Assembly (NCBI GenBank): GCA_963830885.1
Contig: CAWHOA010000027.1
Span: forward strand, 1-64,000
Length of the DNA: 64,000 bases
Direction of reading: 5' to 3'
DNA from: JAIBJN01 sp963830885
Lineage (GTDB): Bacteria; Actinomycetota; Thermoleophilia; Gaiellales; Gaiellaceae
Positions 1-8,792 of the stretch are shown in pieces (the stretch's first letter is position 1; every line of letters begins with the position of its first letter). The notes below the pieces were generated by a model, which saw only the letters and a list, made by a program, of their open reading frames with translations, made no database searches and was not told where the DNA came from. The translations under genes were made by a program, and so were the position numbers.

Positions 1-274
1 CGGCCAGGAGCGCGAGGTTGCGCGCGTCCTCGGCGTCCCAGACGCGCTGCGAGACGACAGGCCAGAAGTCGGAATCGGGCGCGATCAGCGCCTCCTCGGT
101 GCAGACCGCGGCCCAGCCGCCCTCGGCCTTCGTGGCGCGGAAGCGCGCGTGCGAGCCCGGCTTCTCGCTCCCGAAGCCCGTGCAGTGGGGCACCTGGTAG
201 AAGCGGTTCCGAAGCGTCTTCGGCCCGATCTGCACGGGCTCGAAGAGGATGTCGTGGCGGGGATCGCGCGGCAT
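1..274 (-). CDS. Trimethylamine dehydrogenase-like FMN oxidoreductase, N-terminal fragment
   Basis: Runs off the left edge, so only about 91 N-terminal residues are present, read from ATG at 274. They contain FEPVQIGPKTLRNRFYQVPHC, the first strand of the Old Yellow Enzyme barrel. Cys30 (initiator Met removed) sits exactly where trimethylamine dehydrogenase carries its covalent 6-S-cysteinyl FMN. The sequence closely matches the start of the complete paralogue at 11439-13517, but the Tyr60 equivalent of the amine-binding aromatic bowl is Glu here (CTEEAL versus NTEYCA), so the substrate may differ. It is divergent from the ThDP enzyme with only 22 bases between the starts. The family call is firm; the substrate is unknown. 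Confidence 0.85.
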   Translation of the reverse strand, partial: MPRDPRHDILFEPVQIGPKTLRNRFYQVPHCTGFGSEKPGSHARFRATKAEGGWAAVCTEEALIAPDSDFWPVVSQRVWDAEDARNLALLA

Positions 275-283
275 CGACCTGGA

Positions 284-289
284 TAGGAT
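284..289 (+). promoter_or_regulatory. Leaderless-type -10 box TAGGAT
   Basis: TAGGAT lies 7 bases before the GTG at 297, the spacing expected when transcription starts at the start codon. There is no ribosome-binding site before that GTG. Confidence 0.5.
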
Positions 290-296
290 CGCTGCT

Positions 297-1898
297 GTGG
301 GGCAGACGGTCAAAGCGAGTACCGGCGGACGCCTGGTCGCCGAGTGCCTGGAGGCGCTGGGCGCGGAGGTCACGTTCGGCGTGCCCGGCATCCACGCACT
401 GGCCGTCTGGGACGGCCTCCGGACGAGCCCGATCAGGACGGTCGGGCTCCGCACGGAGCTCTCGGCCGGGTTCGCGGCAGACGGCTACGCGCGGACGAGC
501 GGCCGGCCTGCGCCGCTACTCCTCTCCACCGGCCCGGGCGCGCTCATCTCCCTCGCGGCGCTCATGGAGGCGGCGAGCGCGCACGTACCGGTCGTGGCGA
601 TCGCCAGCCAGATCCCGCGCGACCTGATCGGCGCCGGGCGCGGCTTCCTGCACGAGCTGCCCGACCAGAAGGCCTCCTTCGCGCCGGTCGTGAAGTGGGC
701 GGCACGCACGGAGAGCGCCGGGGAGATCCCCGAGCTGCTGGCGGAGGCCTGGCGCCGCGCGCTCACACCGCCGAGCGGGCCCGTCTTCGTGGAGATCCCT
801 GTCGACCTCCTCGCCGGCGAGACCGACGTCCGGGCCGGCGAGCTGGACGCGACCCCCGAGGCGCCCCCGCTCCCGGACAGCGCGCTCCTCGACGAGGCCG
901 CGCGCCTGCTCGCGGGCGCCACCACTCCCGTCGTCTGGGCCGGCGGCGGCGTGCTCCGCTCCGGTGCCTGGGAGGAGCTCCGCGCGCTCGCGGAGCGGCT
1001 CGGCGCGCCGGTGGCGACGACCTACATGGGCAAGGGCGCGTTCCCCGAGGACGACCCGCTCGCCGTCGGGACCGCTCTGGACGAGGCGCCCGTACGTGAG
1101 CTCATCGGCGGTGCGGACGTCCTCCTCGCCGTCGGCACCCAGCTCGGCGCGGAGACGACCGGGCAGTACGCCCTCGAGCTCTCGGGCCGCTTGATCCACG
1201 TGGACGCCGACCCGCGCCGGATCGGCGCGAGCTACGAGGCGCTCGGTCTCCCGGGGGACGCGAAGGGAGTGCTCGCCGCGCTCGCGCAGCGGCTCCCGGG
1301 CACGCCGAGGGACGACGGGGTCGAACGGGTGGCAGCGGTGAGGCAGCGCGTCGCGGAGCAGCGTCGGGAGCCCGAGCTTGGGCTCCTCCAGACCGTCCGA
1401 GACGCCCTCCCCCGCAACGCTGTGACCGCCTGGGACATGACCATCCTGGCGTACTGGGCGTCGGCGCATTTCGCTGCGTACGAGCCGCGCACGTTCCACT
1501 ATCCGCTCGGCTCGGGGACGCTCGGCTATGCGTGGCCCGCGGCCCTCGGCGCCTCGCTCGCCGCACCCGGCCGCAGGGTGCTCGCGGTCGCCGGCGACGG
1601 CGGCTTCAACTACGGGATCGCCGAGCTCGCTGCCGCACGCCAGCACGGCCTCGAAGCGAAGCTCCTCCTCGTCGACGACGGCGGCTACGGGATCCTGCGC
1701 GAGTACCAGCGCGACCAGTTCGGCGAGACGACCGACGTCGACCTGTTCGAGCCCGACTTCCGCGAGCTGGTCGAGGCCTTCGGCGTCCCGGTCGTCTCGG
1801 TGGAGCCGGACGGCCTCCCCGAGGCACTGGCCGCCGCTTTCGCGCAGGAGGGCCCGGCGGTGGTGCACCTGCGCGCGCTCCTGGAGATGTGGTCGTGA
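297..1898 (+). CDS. ThDP-dependent acetolactate synthase-like decarboxylase
   Basis: About 533 residues with the three-domain layout of acetolactate synthase-like enzymes: N-terminal PYR domain with the activating Glu in RTELSAGFAADGYAR, a central domain, and a C-terminal PP domain with the ThDP/Mg motif GDGGFNYG. The block around SQIPRDLIGAGRGFLHELPDQ resembles enzymes annotated as 5-guanidino-2-oxopentanoate decarboxylase (AruI type), recalled rather than searched. GTG at 297 is preferred over ATG at 249, because 249 would overlap the divergent gene and 297 has a correctly spaced -10 box. It overlaps the next gene by 4 bases (GTGA) and is probably translationally coupled to the aminotransferase, consistent with a transaminate-then-decarboxylate pathway. 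Sulfoacetaldehyde or pyruvate-type substrates cannot be excluded. Confidence 0.75.
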   Translation: MGQTVKASTGGRLVAECLEALGAEVTFGVPGIHALAVWDGLRTSPIRTVGLRTELSAGFAADGYARTSGRPAPLLLSTGPGALISLAALMEAASAHVPVVAIASQIPRDLIGAGRGFLHELPDQKASFAPVVKWAARTESAGEIPELLAEAWRRALTPPSGPVFVEIPVDLLAGETDVRAGELDATPEAPPLPDSALLDEAARLLAGATTPVVWAGGGVLRSGAWEELRALAERLGAPVATTYMGKGAFPEDDPLAVGTALDEAPVRELIGGADVLLAVGTQLGAETTGQYALELSGRLIHVDADPRRIGASYEALGLPGDAKGVLAALAQRLPGTPRDDGVERVAAVRQRVAEQRREPELGLLQTVRDALPRNAVTAWDMTILAYWASAHFAAYEPRTFHYPLGSGTLGYAWPAALGASLAAPGRRVLAVAGDGGFNYGIAELAAARQHGLEAKLLLVDDGGYGILREYQRDQFGETTDVDLFEPDFRELVEAFGVPVVSVEPDGLPEALAAAFAQEGPAVVHLRALLEMWS

Positions 1899-3028
1899 CC
1901 GACTGGAGCGGCTTCGTCCGGCCCTCGCTCCTCGGCCTGGAGCCCTACCGGCCCGGGGCCAGCGTCGAGGAGCTGAAGGAGGCGTACGGGCTCGACGAGA
2001 TCGTGAAGCTGAACTGGAACGAGGGCCTCGAGGGCCCCTTCCCCGGCGTCGAGGACGCAGTCGTCGCGGAGCTCGAGCGCGCGTGGATCTACCCGGCCGA
2101 GCCCTACTCCGGCCTGCGGGAGAGCCTCGCCGCATGGCTCGGGACGACGCCCGAGCGGATCGTCCCGGCCCACGGGATCCAAGCGCTCATCGCCACGGTG
2201 GTCCACGCCTTCCTCCAGCCGGGCGACGTGGTCGTCCAGACGACCCCGACCTACGGGCTCTACGCCACCACCAGCGCCGCCGCGGGCGCCACCGTCGTCG
2301 AGGTGCCGAACCGCGACTTCCGCCACGACGTCGACGCCGTCGCGACCGCTGCGCGCGAGCACGACGCGCGCCTGGTCTGGCTGTGCGACCCGAACAACCC
2401 GACCGGCGCTCTCGTCACGCGCGACGAGTGGGAGCGGCTCCTGTCAGGCATCCCAGACCGCTGCACGGTCGTCGTGGACGAGGCCTACGTCGAGTACGTG
2501 GATCCGGAGGTTCGCCTCGACCGGGTGCGCGACGTCGAGGCCGGCCTCCCCGTCGTCGTCATGCGCACGTTCTCCAAGATCTTCGGGCTCGCGGGACTCC
2601 GGCTCGGCTACGCGATCGTCGACGAGCCCCTCGCCGCGATGATCGACGTCGTCCTGGAGCCCTTCAACGTCAACCGTGCGGCCCTCGCCGCCGGGCGTGC
2701 GAGCCTGGAGCGGACGGCCCTGATCGACGACCGCCGGCTGGCCAACGAGGCAGGCCGGGAGCGGCTCGCGGAGCGCCTCCGCGAGGCGGGCGCGACGCCG
2801 TATCCGTCGCAGGCGAACTTCCTCCTCGCCGACGTCGGCGTGGACGACGTAGCCCTGACCGAGGGCCTCGCCCGTCGCGGGTTCCTCGTCCGCGCGGGCA
2901 GCGAGTTCGGTCTGGCTGGCTTCGTGAGGATCACGACCGGGCCCATCCCGCTGATGGAGCGCGTCGCCGCCGAGCTGGCGGGCACGCTCAGCCAGCTCCC
3001 TCCGAGACTCGACTCAGCCGTGCCCTGA
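1895..3028 (+). CDS. Class I/II aminotransferase, HisC-like
   Basis: 377-residue PLP fold type I aminotransferase resembling histidinol-phosphate aminotransferase. Visible PLP motifs are DPNNPTGA, VVVDEAYVEY and the Schiff-base lysine in TFSKIFGLAGLRLGY. The start is GTG 1895, whose last three bases overlap the TGA of the ThDP gene. There are no other histidine genes here, so a catabolic transaminase feeding the preceding decarboxylase is more likely than true HisC. The 3' end overlaps the convergent ABC ATPase gene by 15 bases. Confidence 0.75.
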   Translation: MTDWSGFVRPSLLGLEPYRPGASVEELKEAYGLDEIVKLNWNEGLEGPFPGVEDAVVAELERAWIYPAEPYSGLRESLAAWLGTTPERIVPAHGIQALIATVVHAFLQPGDVVVQTTPTYGLYATTSAAAGATVVEVPNRDFRHDVDAVATAAREHDARLVWLCDPNNPTGALVTRDEWERLLSGIPDRCTVVVDEAYVEYVDPEVRLDRVRDVEAGLPVVVMRTFSKIFGLAGLRLGYAIVDEPLAAMIDVVLEPFNVNRAALAAGRASLERTALIDDRRLANEAGRERLAERLREAGATPYPSQANFLLADVGVDDVALTEGLARRGFLVRAGSEFGLAGFVRITTGPIPLMERVAAELAGTLSQLPPRLDSAVP

Positions 3029-4153
3029 TGCGTCCGTGACGGCCTGCGGCTCCACCGGCTCCGCCTCGCTTTCCTCCGGCGCCGCAAGCACCCGCACCGC
3101 ATCGACCGGCAGGTACACCTGCACCGGCGTCCCCTGCTCGTAGGGAAGCACCTTGCCGCTGTTCGGCACGAGCACCTGGAGCACCTCGCCGGTTGCAACG
3201 CGGACGATCACCTGCACCGCCGAGCCGACATAGACAAGGCGCTCGACCATTCCCGGGAGCCGGTTGGGGCCGGAGGCGGCCTCGCGGGACTCGAGCTCGA
3301 CCCGCTCCGGCCTGATCACGATCTTTGCGGGGCCGGTGAGGTCGATGGCGCCGCTCCCGGCGGCGAGCTCGAACGTGTCGGCGCGCACCCGGCAGCGCCC
3401 GTCGCGTGCCCCCTGGGCGGTCGCGTCCATCAGGTTGGAGACGCCCAGGAAGTCGGCGACGAACAGCGTCTCGGGATCCTCGTAGACGCCTTGCGGAGCG
3501 CCGATTTGCTCGACCTTGCCGCCGTTCATGACCGCGAGTCGGTCCGACATCGTCAGCGCCTCCTCCTGGTCGTGGGTCACGTAGATGAACGTGATCCCGA
3601 CCTCTCGCTGGAGCGTCTTCAGCTCGATCTGGAGGGTCTTGCGGAGCTTCGCGTCGAGCGCGCCCAGGGGCTCGTCGAGCAGGAGGACCGAGGGGTTGAG
3701 CACGAGTGCGCGCGCGAGGGCGACGCGCTGCTGCTGCCCGCCCGAGAGCTGTGAGGGCTTCCGCTTGTCGAGACCGCCGAGCTGCACCAGCTCGAGCGCC
3801 TGCAGGGCCCGCTGCCTCACCTCGCTCTTCGGCCGCTTCGCCCGCCGGAGGCCAAAGGCGACGTTGTCGAAGACGTCGAGGTGCGGGAAGAGCGCGTAGT
3901 TCTGGAAGACGGTGTTCACGTTCCGCTTGTGCGCGGGCGTGTAGGCGACGTCGGTGCCGTCGAGCAGGATCCGGCCCTCGGACGGCTGCTCGAATCCGGC
4001 GATCATGCGGAGAGTCGTCGTCTTCCCGCAGCCGGACGGCCCGAGCAGGGAGAAGAACTCGCCCGGGTCGACCTCGATGTCGATGTGGTCGACCGCCGTC
4101 ACCTCGGCGAATCGCTTGGTCAGACCGATAAGACGTATCTCTCCGCGTGCCAT
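3014..4153 (-). CDS. potA: Spermidine/putrescine-type ABC transporter ATP-binding protein
   Basis: 379-residue importer ATPase. Walker A is GPSGCGKTTT (about residue 38), the signature LSGGQQQRVALARAL, and Walker B VLLLDEP, followed by a C-terminal TOBE region (about 285-360), as in PotA/CUT1-MOI ATPases. It is last in a potD-potB-potC-potA operon and starts 6 bases after the potC stop. It energises uptake through the two adjacent permeases. Polyamine specificity is inferred from the family; quaternary amines or amino acid derivatives are possible given the neighbouring amine-catabolism genes. Confidence 0.85.
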   Translation of the reverse strand: MARGEIRLIGLTKRFAEVTAVDHIDIEVDPGEFFSLLGPSGCGKTTTLRMIAGFEQPSEGRILLDGTDVAYTPAHKRNVNTVFQNYALFPHLDVFDNVAFGLRRAKRPKSEVRQRALQALELVQLGGLDKRKPSQLSGGQQQRVALARALVLNPSVLLLDEPLGALDAKLRKTLQIELKTLQREVGITFIYVTHDQEEALTMSDRLAVMNGGKVEQIGAPQGVYEDPETLFVADFLGVSNLMDATAQGARDGRCRVRADTFELAAGSGAIDLTGPAKIVIRPERVELESREAASGPNRLPGMVERLVYVGSAVQVIVRVATGEVLQVLVPNSGKVLPYEQGTPVQVYLPVDAVRVLAAPEESEAEPVEPQAVTDASGHG

Positions 4154-4159
4154 CTCGCC

Positions 4160-5101
4160 TCAGATGTCCCCCACGCGGGGCAGGGCGCCGATATCCCCCA
4201 CGACCGACTGTCCGACCTGCCGCTCGCCGCGGGTGAAGGCGCGCCAAACGAGGAAGCCGAGCGTGACCGACGCCAGCGAGAGCAGCATCATGATCGTCGC
4301 GATGGCGTTCGTCGACGGGAGTGGCGCCGCCCGCGTGGCGCTGTAGATCTTGACCGGGACGGTGTCCGTCGCGCCGCCGCTCGAGAGCCACTGGCTGATC
4401 ACGAAGTCGTCGAGCGAGATCGCGAAGACGACCGCGGCGCTGGCGACGATGGCCGGCATCAGCAGGGGCAGGAGGACCCGCGTGAGCGCCACGGTCGGCG
4501 AGGCGCCGAGGTCGGCGGCCGCTTCCTCGTACTGTCTGCCGATCGAGAAGAGCCGCCCGCGCACGATCACGACCACGAAGGAGATGGAGAAGGTGACGTG
4601 GCCGAGGAGCTGGGCGGTGGTGCCGGTGCCGACGAAGGTGAACACCTCGGTGAAGACGAGCAGGAGCGCGACCCCCATGACGATCTCCGGCGTCACGAGC
4701 GGGAAGAGCATGAGGAAGTTCGAGCTCCCGGATCCGCGGCCGTGCCAGCGGGCCAGGCCGATCGCGAGGAGCACCCCGATCGGCACCGCGATGAGGACAT
4801 CGGCAACCGCCAGCTTGAGGCTCTGGGCGAGCGCGTTGCGGAGTGTCGGGTCGTGCCAGACGGAGTCGACCGGGTCGCCCCAGTACCAGCGGGTCGAAAA
4901 GCCCTGCCAGACGGTCCGCGAGCGCGTGGCGTTGAAGGAGAACTGCACCGCGATCAGCACGGGCACGATCGACCAGACCACGTACCCCCAGGTGACGAGG
5001 GGCAGGAAGCGCGGGCGCCCCCACGGGTTCGAGAGCCAGCCGCGGAACCGGCTCCACGCAGAGGGCCGCGGTGCGACCGGGGTCTCGGCGACCGAGCTCA
5101 C
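4160..5101 (-). CDS. potC: ABC transporter permease, PotC-like
   Basis: About 313-residue inner-membrane permease with six predicted helices. The conserved EAA loop is EEAAADLGASPTVALTRVLL. The start at GTG 5101 forms a 4-base GTGA overlap with the potB stop; a GTG at 5140 is in frame but would give a longer, non-hydrophobic extension overlapping potB by 43 bases. It pairs with PotB as the transmembrane channel of the polyamine-type importer. Confidence 0.8.
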   Translation of the reverse strand: MSSVAETPVAPRPSAWSRFRGWLSNPWGRPRFLPLVTWGYVVWSIVPVLIAVQFSFNATRSRTVWQGFSTRWYWGDPVDSVWHDPTLRNALAQSLKLAVADVLIAVPIGVLLAIGLARWHGRGSGSSNFLMLFPLVTPEIVMGVALLLVFTEVFTFVGTGTTAQLLGHVTFSISFVVVIVRGRLFSIGRQYEEAAADLGASPTVALTRVLLPLLMPAIVASAAVVFAISLDDFVISQWLSSGGATDTVPVKIYSATRAAPLPSTNAIATIMMLLSLASVTLGFLVWRAFTRGERQVGQSVVGDIGALPRVGDI

Positions 5102-5991
5102 GTCGTCCGTTCCTGCCGCGTCGACCGGTGGATCGTCCACAGGTAGTAGCCCATGAGGAGGGTGAGGAAGGCCGCGAGGACGATCGTGATCGCGGCGCCG
5201 ATCGTCGGCTGGGGCCCCCCGTGGAAGTAGAAGTCGATCTGGTTTCCGATCATCGACGTCTGGGCCGCCCCGGAGACGATGTTGGGCGTGTAGTAGTCGC
5301 CGAACATCGGCAGAGCGATGAGGACGGCACCGCCGAGGATGCCGAGCTTCGACAGGGGCAGGGTCACGTGCAGGAACGTGCGGAAACGGCTCGCGCCGAG
5401 ATCACGGGCGGCCTCGAGATGGCTCTGGTCGATCCGGTCGAGGGCCGCGAAGACGGGCAGGATGAAGAAGGGGATATAGCCGTAGACGAGCGCGAGGATC
5501 ACGGTCGACGCCTGCCCTCCGAGCCAGTCCCGCGGCTCGCTCAGGATGTGCGTGTAGGTGAGGAACCGGTTCACGTAGCCGTCCGGCGCGAGCAGGTTCA
5601 CCCAGGCCAGCATCCGCATCAGATAGTTGATCCAGAGCGGGGCGATCACCAGGATGAGGAGCAGGGCCTTCGTCCGCCCGGCGAGTCGCGCGATGTAGTA
5701 GGCGACCGGGTAGCCGATCAGCAGGCTGAGCCCGACCGCGATCGCGACGTACTCGAGTGTCCGCAACGCCACGTCGGTGAGGTTCCCGCCGGGGCCAAGC
5801 CGGTGGACGACCTCGTTCAGCCAGCCGACGTTCCACTCGAGCGGGTTCCAGATCGGAACCGCCTGGAAGAGGATGGGGTCGACCGTGCCGAGCGCGACCG
5901 CCAGCACCGTGTAGAACGGCACGAGGAAGAGGACGATCAGCCAGATGACGCCCGGGAGCGCGAACCCGGGCCAGAGCCAGCGCCGGTACAC
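5098..5991 (-). CDS. potB: ABC transporter permease, PotB-like
   Basis: 297-residue permease. The first helix begins at about residue 7 (LWPGFALPGVIWLIVLFLVP). The EAA loop is LEAARDLGASRFRTFLHVTLP, typical of PotB/PotH. It starts with GTG at 5991, 9 bases after the potD stop, with GGGAGAAG as a ribosome-binding site between them. It forms a heterodimer with PotC. Confidence 0.82.
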   Translation of the reverse strand: MYRRWLWPGFALPGVIWLIVLFLVPFYTVLAVALGTVDPILFQAVPIWNPLEWNVGWLNEVVHRLGPGGNLTDVALRTLEYVAIAVGLSLLIGYPVAYYIARLAGRTKALLLILVIAPLWINYLMRMLAWVNLLAPDGYVNRFLTYTHILSEPRDWLGGQASTVILALVYGYIPFFILPVFAALDRIDQSHLEAARDLGASRFRTFLHVTLPLSKLGILGGAVLIALPMFGDYYTPNIVSGAAQTSMIGNQIDFYFHGGPQPTIGAAITIVLAAFLTLLMGYYLWTIHRSTRQERTT

Positions 5992-6000
5992 GGCTTCTCC

Positions 6001-7317
6001 CTAGCTTCCTCCGGCCAGGAAGTCCGAGTAGCCGTCCTGCCAGAGCTTCTGCCCGGCTTGTGTCAGCGTCATGTACTGCAGCGAGTCGGGCCCGAAGTCG
6101 TCGTTCGTGAGGACACAGTTCTCCAGGTTCTCCGGCACGACCCCGTCGGTGACGAGCGTGGATGGGTCGATCTCGGTGAGCGGAGGCTGGTACCCGTTGA
6201 AGTCGACGAAGTTCTCGTACGACACGCCGTTGTCGAGCATGTAGTTGAGGAAGTGGTGGGCGAGCACCGGCTTCTTCGTCGTCGTGCAGATCGAGAAACA
6301 GTCGTTCTGCACCGGCACCTTGCCCTTCTCCGCCTTCCAGTACGACAGCACCGTGGCGGGCGTTCCCTTGGGCAGGTAGTAGATGTAGGCGGCGATCATG
6401 TCCCCCGACCAAGCCTGGTTCAGCCAGGCCGTCCCCTCGGGGATCGTCTGGTACTGGAGGTCGCCGATCTTGATGTTGCAGATGTCGTAGAGCTCCTTGA
6501 GGTCGGCCACGGCCTGGTCGACCAGGGCCGGGTCCTCCGTGTTGATGTCCAGGTGGTCCTTGCGCAGGAGCGCCATTCCGATCGTCTCGCGCTCCTCGCT
6601 CAGGAGGGCGGTCTTGCCCTTGTAGGCCTCCGCCTGCCAGAAGATGTCCCAGGGCTGCGGCATGGCGGCGATGTCCTCGGAGACCTTGTCGTTCCGCCAC
6701 GCGATCCCGGTCGCGTAGCACGTGTACGGCACGGTGTAGTGCGAGCCGACGTCGTAGAACGGGCTCACGAGCTCGGGCCAGATGTTCTTGGCGAGGTTGG
6801 GGATGTAGTCGAGGTTGATCGGCTTGATCAGCTGCCCGGCGACCGCGAGGTCGAGATTGTCCGGGGTCATCTCCATGACGTCGGGCTGCACCGCGCCCGA
6901 CGCGAGGCGCTGGATTCCGGAGGCGATGTTGTCGAAGGGCGTGTACTGGACCTTGACCCCGTACTCCTTCCCGAACTCGTTCAGGAGCTTCTTGTAGAGG
7001 TAGTCCGGGTAGTTGTAGACCGTGAAGGTCCCGCCCGTCTCGGGCTCGAGGCCCGACTCGATCGGATCCTCCCAGAGAGGCAGCTCGACGCGCTTGTCCG
7101 GGCGCGCGAGCGGAAGGCCGCCGGGGCCGAGCAGCTCGGCCTCCACTTCGCCGGTCGAGCCGACGACCGTTACCCCCTGCTGCTCCGGATCGGTCGACGA
7201 ACTGCATGCGGCGAGCAGTCCGCCCGCTCCCGAAAGGGCCGAGGCGGCCACCGCCGAGCGTAGGAGGAAGTCCCTCCTGTTCAGACCGCCGTACCTCTCC
7301 TTCGGGTGATGGGTCAT
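6001..7317 (-). CDS. potD: Polyamine-type ABC substrate-binding lipoprotein, Tat-exported
   Basis: 438-residue extracellular binding protein of the PotD/PotF family. The N terminus has a twin-arginine motif (LNRRDFLLRS), a hydrophobic stretch and a lipobox LLAAC, so it is probably Tat-exported and lipid-anchored. The body reads FTVYNYPDYLYKKLL and PNLAKNIWPEL, typical of PotD-like proteins. ATG 7317 is preceded by GAGGAGG with 7 bases' spacing; upstream in-frame sequence lacks coding character. It is first in the operon, transcribed divergently from the M20 hydrolase. Confidence 0.85.
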   Translation of the reverse strand: MTHHPKERYGGLNRRDFLLRSAVAASALSGAGGLLAACSSSTDPEQQGVTVVGSTGEVEAELLGPGGLPLARPDKRVELPLWEDPIESGLEPETGGTFTVYNYPDYLYKKLLNEFGKEYGVKVQYTPFDNIASGIQRLASGAVQPDVMEMTPDNLDLAVAGQLIKPINLDYIPNLAKNIWPELVSPFYDVGSHYTVPYTCYATGIAWRNDKVSEDIAAMPQPWDIFWQAEAYKGKTALLSEERETIGMALLRKDHLDINTEDPALVDQAVADLKELYDICNIKIGDLQYQTIPEGTAWLNQAWSGDMIAAYIYYLPKGTPATVLSYWKAEKGKVPVQNDCFSICTTTKKPVLAHHFLNYMLDNGVSYENFVDFNGYQPPLTEIDPSTLVTDGVVPENLENCVLTNDDFGPDSLQYMTLTQAGQKLWQDGYSDFLAGGS

Positions 7318-7519
7318 CCTCAAGCCTCCTCGGTGTTTTTCGATCGAGGGCCACAGCGAGAACGGCAGGGTTTCACGCTTCGCGCCCGCGTTCAAGTTGA
7401 AGCAACCCGCTCGCCCCGCGGTGCGATACGGCCTTATGGTTGGCCGCCATGACGGTTCCCGACGAGCAAACGACCCCGTGCGCGCCGAGCATGAGGGGCA
7501 AACGGTTGCGCATTCCCTT

Positions 7520-8746
7520 GTGAAAGCGTACGCATCCCTGCGGCGCGCAGTCGAGGTTGGGCTCGCGGACACGGTCGACTTCCTGCAGCGCCTCGTGCGG
7601 GTCCCCAGCGTCCTCGGCGCGGAGGAGGGCGCGCAGGGTCTGGTCGAGGATCGCCTGCGTGACCTCGGGTTTGCCGTGCGCTCGCTCGAGCTCGACGCGG
7701 GGCAGCTCGCCGAGCGCCCGGAGAGCGGTATACCCCTCGCCTCCTACCGAAACCGTCGCTGTCTGGTCGGGACCCTGGCGGGAGGGGGCGGGCGGACGCT
7801 TCTCCTCAACGGGCACGTGGACGTCGTCAGCGAGGAGCCGGCCGACCTGTGGACGAGGCCTCCCTTCGGCGCAGTGATCGAGGGCGGCCGACTGTACGGG
7901 CGTGGCGCGTGTGACATGAAGGGCGGCATCGCGGCGATGCTGCTCGCGGTCGAGGCCGCGCTCGCGGCGGGGCCCGTGCCGGGCGGCATCGTCTACCAGA
8001 GCGTGATCGAGGAGGAGTGCGGCGGGAACGGCACCCTCGCCGCCTGCATCTCCGGGCCCTCGGCGGACGGCGTCGTGATCGCAGAGCCGACGAACGGCGG
8101 CATCGACCTCGTCGCCGTGGGCGTCATCTGGGCGCGGATCACGATCGAAGGCAGAGCGCGGCACGCCTCCGCCACGGACGAGGGCTCCCATCCGATCGAG
8201 ACGGCCATGGCCGTCGTCGAGGCCCTGCGCGGTCTCGAGGAGGAGCTGAACGCCGAGCCCGAGCCGGAGTTCGCCGGGGTGGAGCGCCCCTACCTCCTGA
8301 ACGTCGGCGCCCTGCATGCAGGCGACTGGCCGTCGACGACTCCCGGAAGAGCACAGCTGGACGTTCGCCTCGGGCTACCGATCCGCCTGGACCCGGCGGC
8401 CGGCCAGGAGCGGCTCGCCGCTGCCGTTCGTGCGGCTGCTCCCGAGGCGCGCGTCGAGTTCCGCGGTTTCCGGGCGCGTGGCTACGCCTTCGAGGAGACG
8501 CCGCTCGTCGACCTTCTCGGACGCTGCCATGAAGAGGTGCACGGGCTGCGACCGAGGCCCGATCCGTCCCGGGCGACGACCGACCTACGCTTCTTCGCAC
8601 CGCCCCTCGGGCCCGGCCAGGCAGTCTGCTACGGGCCGACCGGGGGCGGTCTGCACGGGGTCGACGAGTGGGTCGACCTCGCCTCCATCGCCGACGTCGC
8701 CACGGTTCTCGCCCTCCTCCTGCGCCGCTGGGGCGAGCCCGGCTAG
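7520..8746 (+). CDS. M20 family metallo-hydrolase (ArgE/DapE-like deacylase)
   Basis: About 408 residues from GTG 7520; ATG 7436 and TTG 7397 are in-frame alternatives, and no ribosome-binding site clearly decides. Di-zinc M20 motifs are present: LLLNGHVDVV (His ligand and Asp), GRGACDMKGG (bridging Asp), and EEECGGNG (catalytic Glu and ligand), with the dimerisation lid domain between. The family hydrolyses N-acyl amino acids, acetylornithine or related amides. Position between the polyamine importer and a class III aminotransferase suggests it trims an imported N-acyl amine or amino acid (inference). Confidence 0.75.
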   Translation: MKAYASLRRAVEVGLADTVDFLQRLVRVPSVLGAEEGAQGLVEDRLRDLGFAVRSLELDAGQLAERPESGIPLASYRNRRCLVGTLAGGGGRTLLLNGHVDVVSEEPADLWTRPPFGAVIEGGRLYGRGACDMKGGIAAMLLAVEAALAAGPVPGGIVYQSVIEEECGGNGTLAACISGPSADGVVIAEPTNGGIDLVAVGVIWARITIEGRARHASATDEGSHPIETAMAVVEALRGLEEELNAEPEPEFAGVERPYLLNVGALHAGDWPSTTPGRAQLDVRLGLPIRLDPAAGQERLAAAVRAAAPEARVEFRGFRARGYAFEETPLVDLLGRCHEEVHGLRPRPDPSRATTDLRFFAPPLGPGQAVCYGPTGGGLHGVDEWVDLASIADVATVLALLLRRWGEPG

Positions 8747-8780
8747 CCGCACCGGCTCGCCACCCGATCCCCCGGGGTTC

Positions 8781-8786
8781 TAGAGT
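8781..8786 (+). promoter_or_regulatory. Leaderless-type -10 box TAGAGT
   Basis: TAGAGT lies 6 bases before ATG 8793. The CGGGG between them is too close to the ATG to act as a Shine-Dalgarno site. Confidence 0.45.
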
Positions 8787-8792
8787 ACGGGG

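Noticed and set aside
516..2135. Long minus-strand reading frame (539 codons) opposite the ThDP and aminotransferase genes
   Set aside because: Arginine/proline/alanine-rich shadow of the GC-rich sense genes; no motif or ribosome-binding site.
2988..5057. 689-codon minus-strand frame overlapping potA and potC
   Set aside because: Out-of-frame shadow of the two transporter genes, same low-complexity composition.
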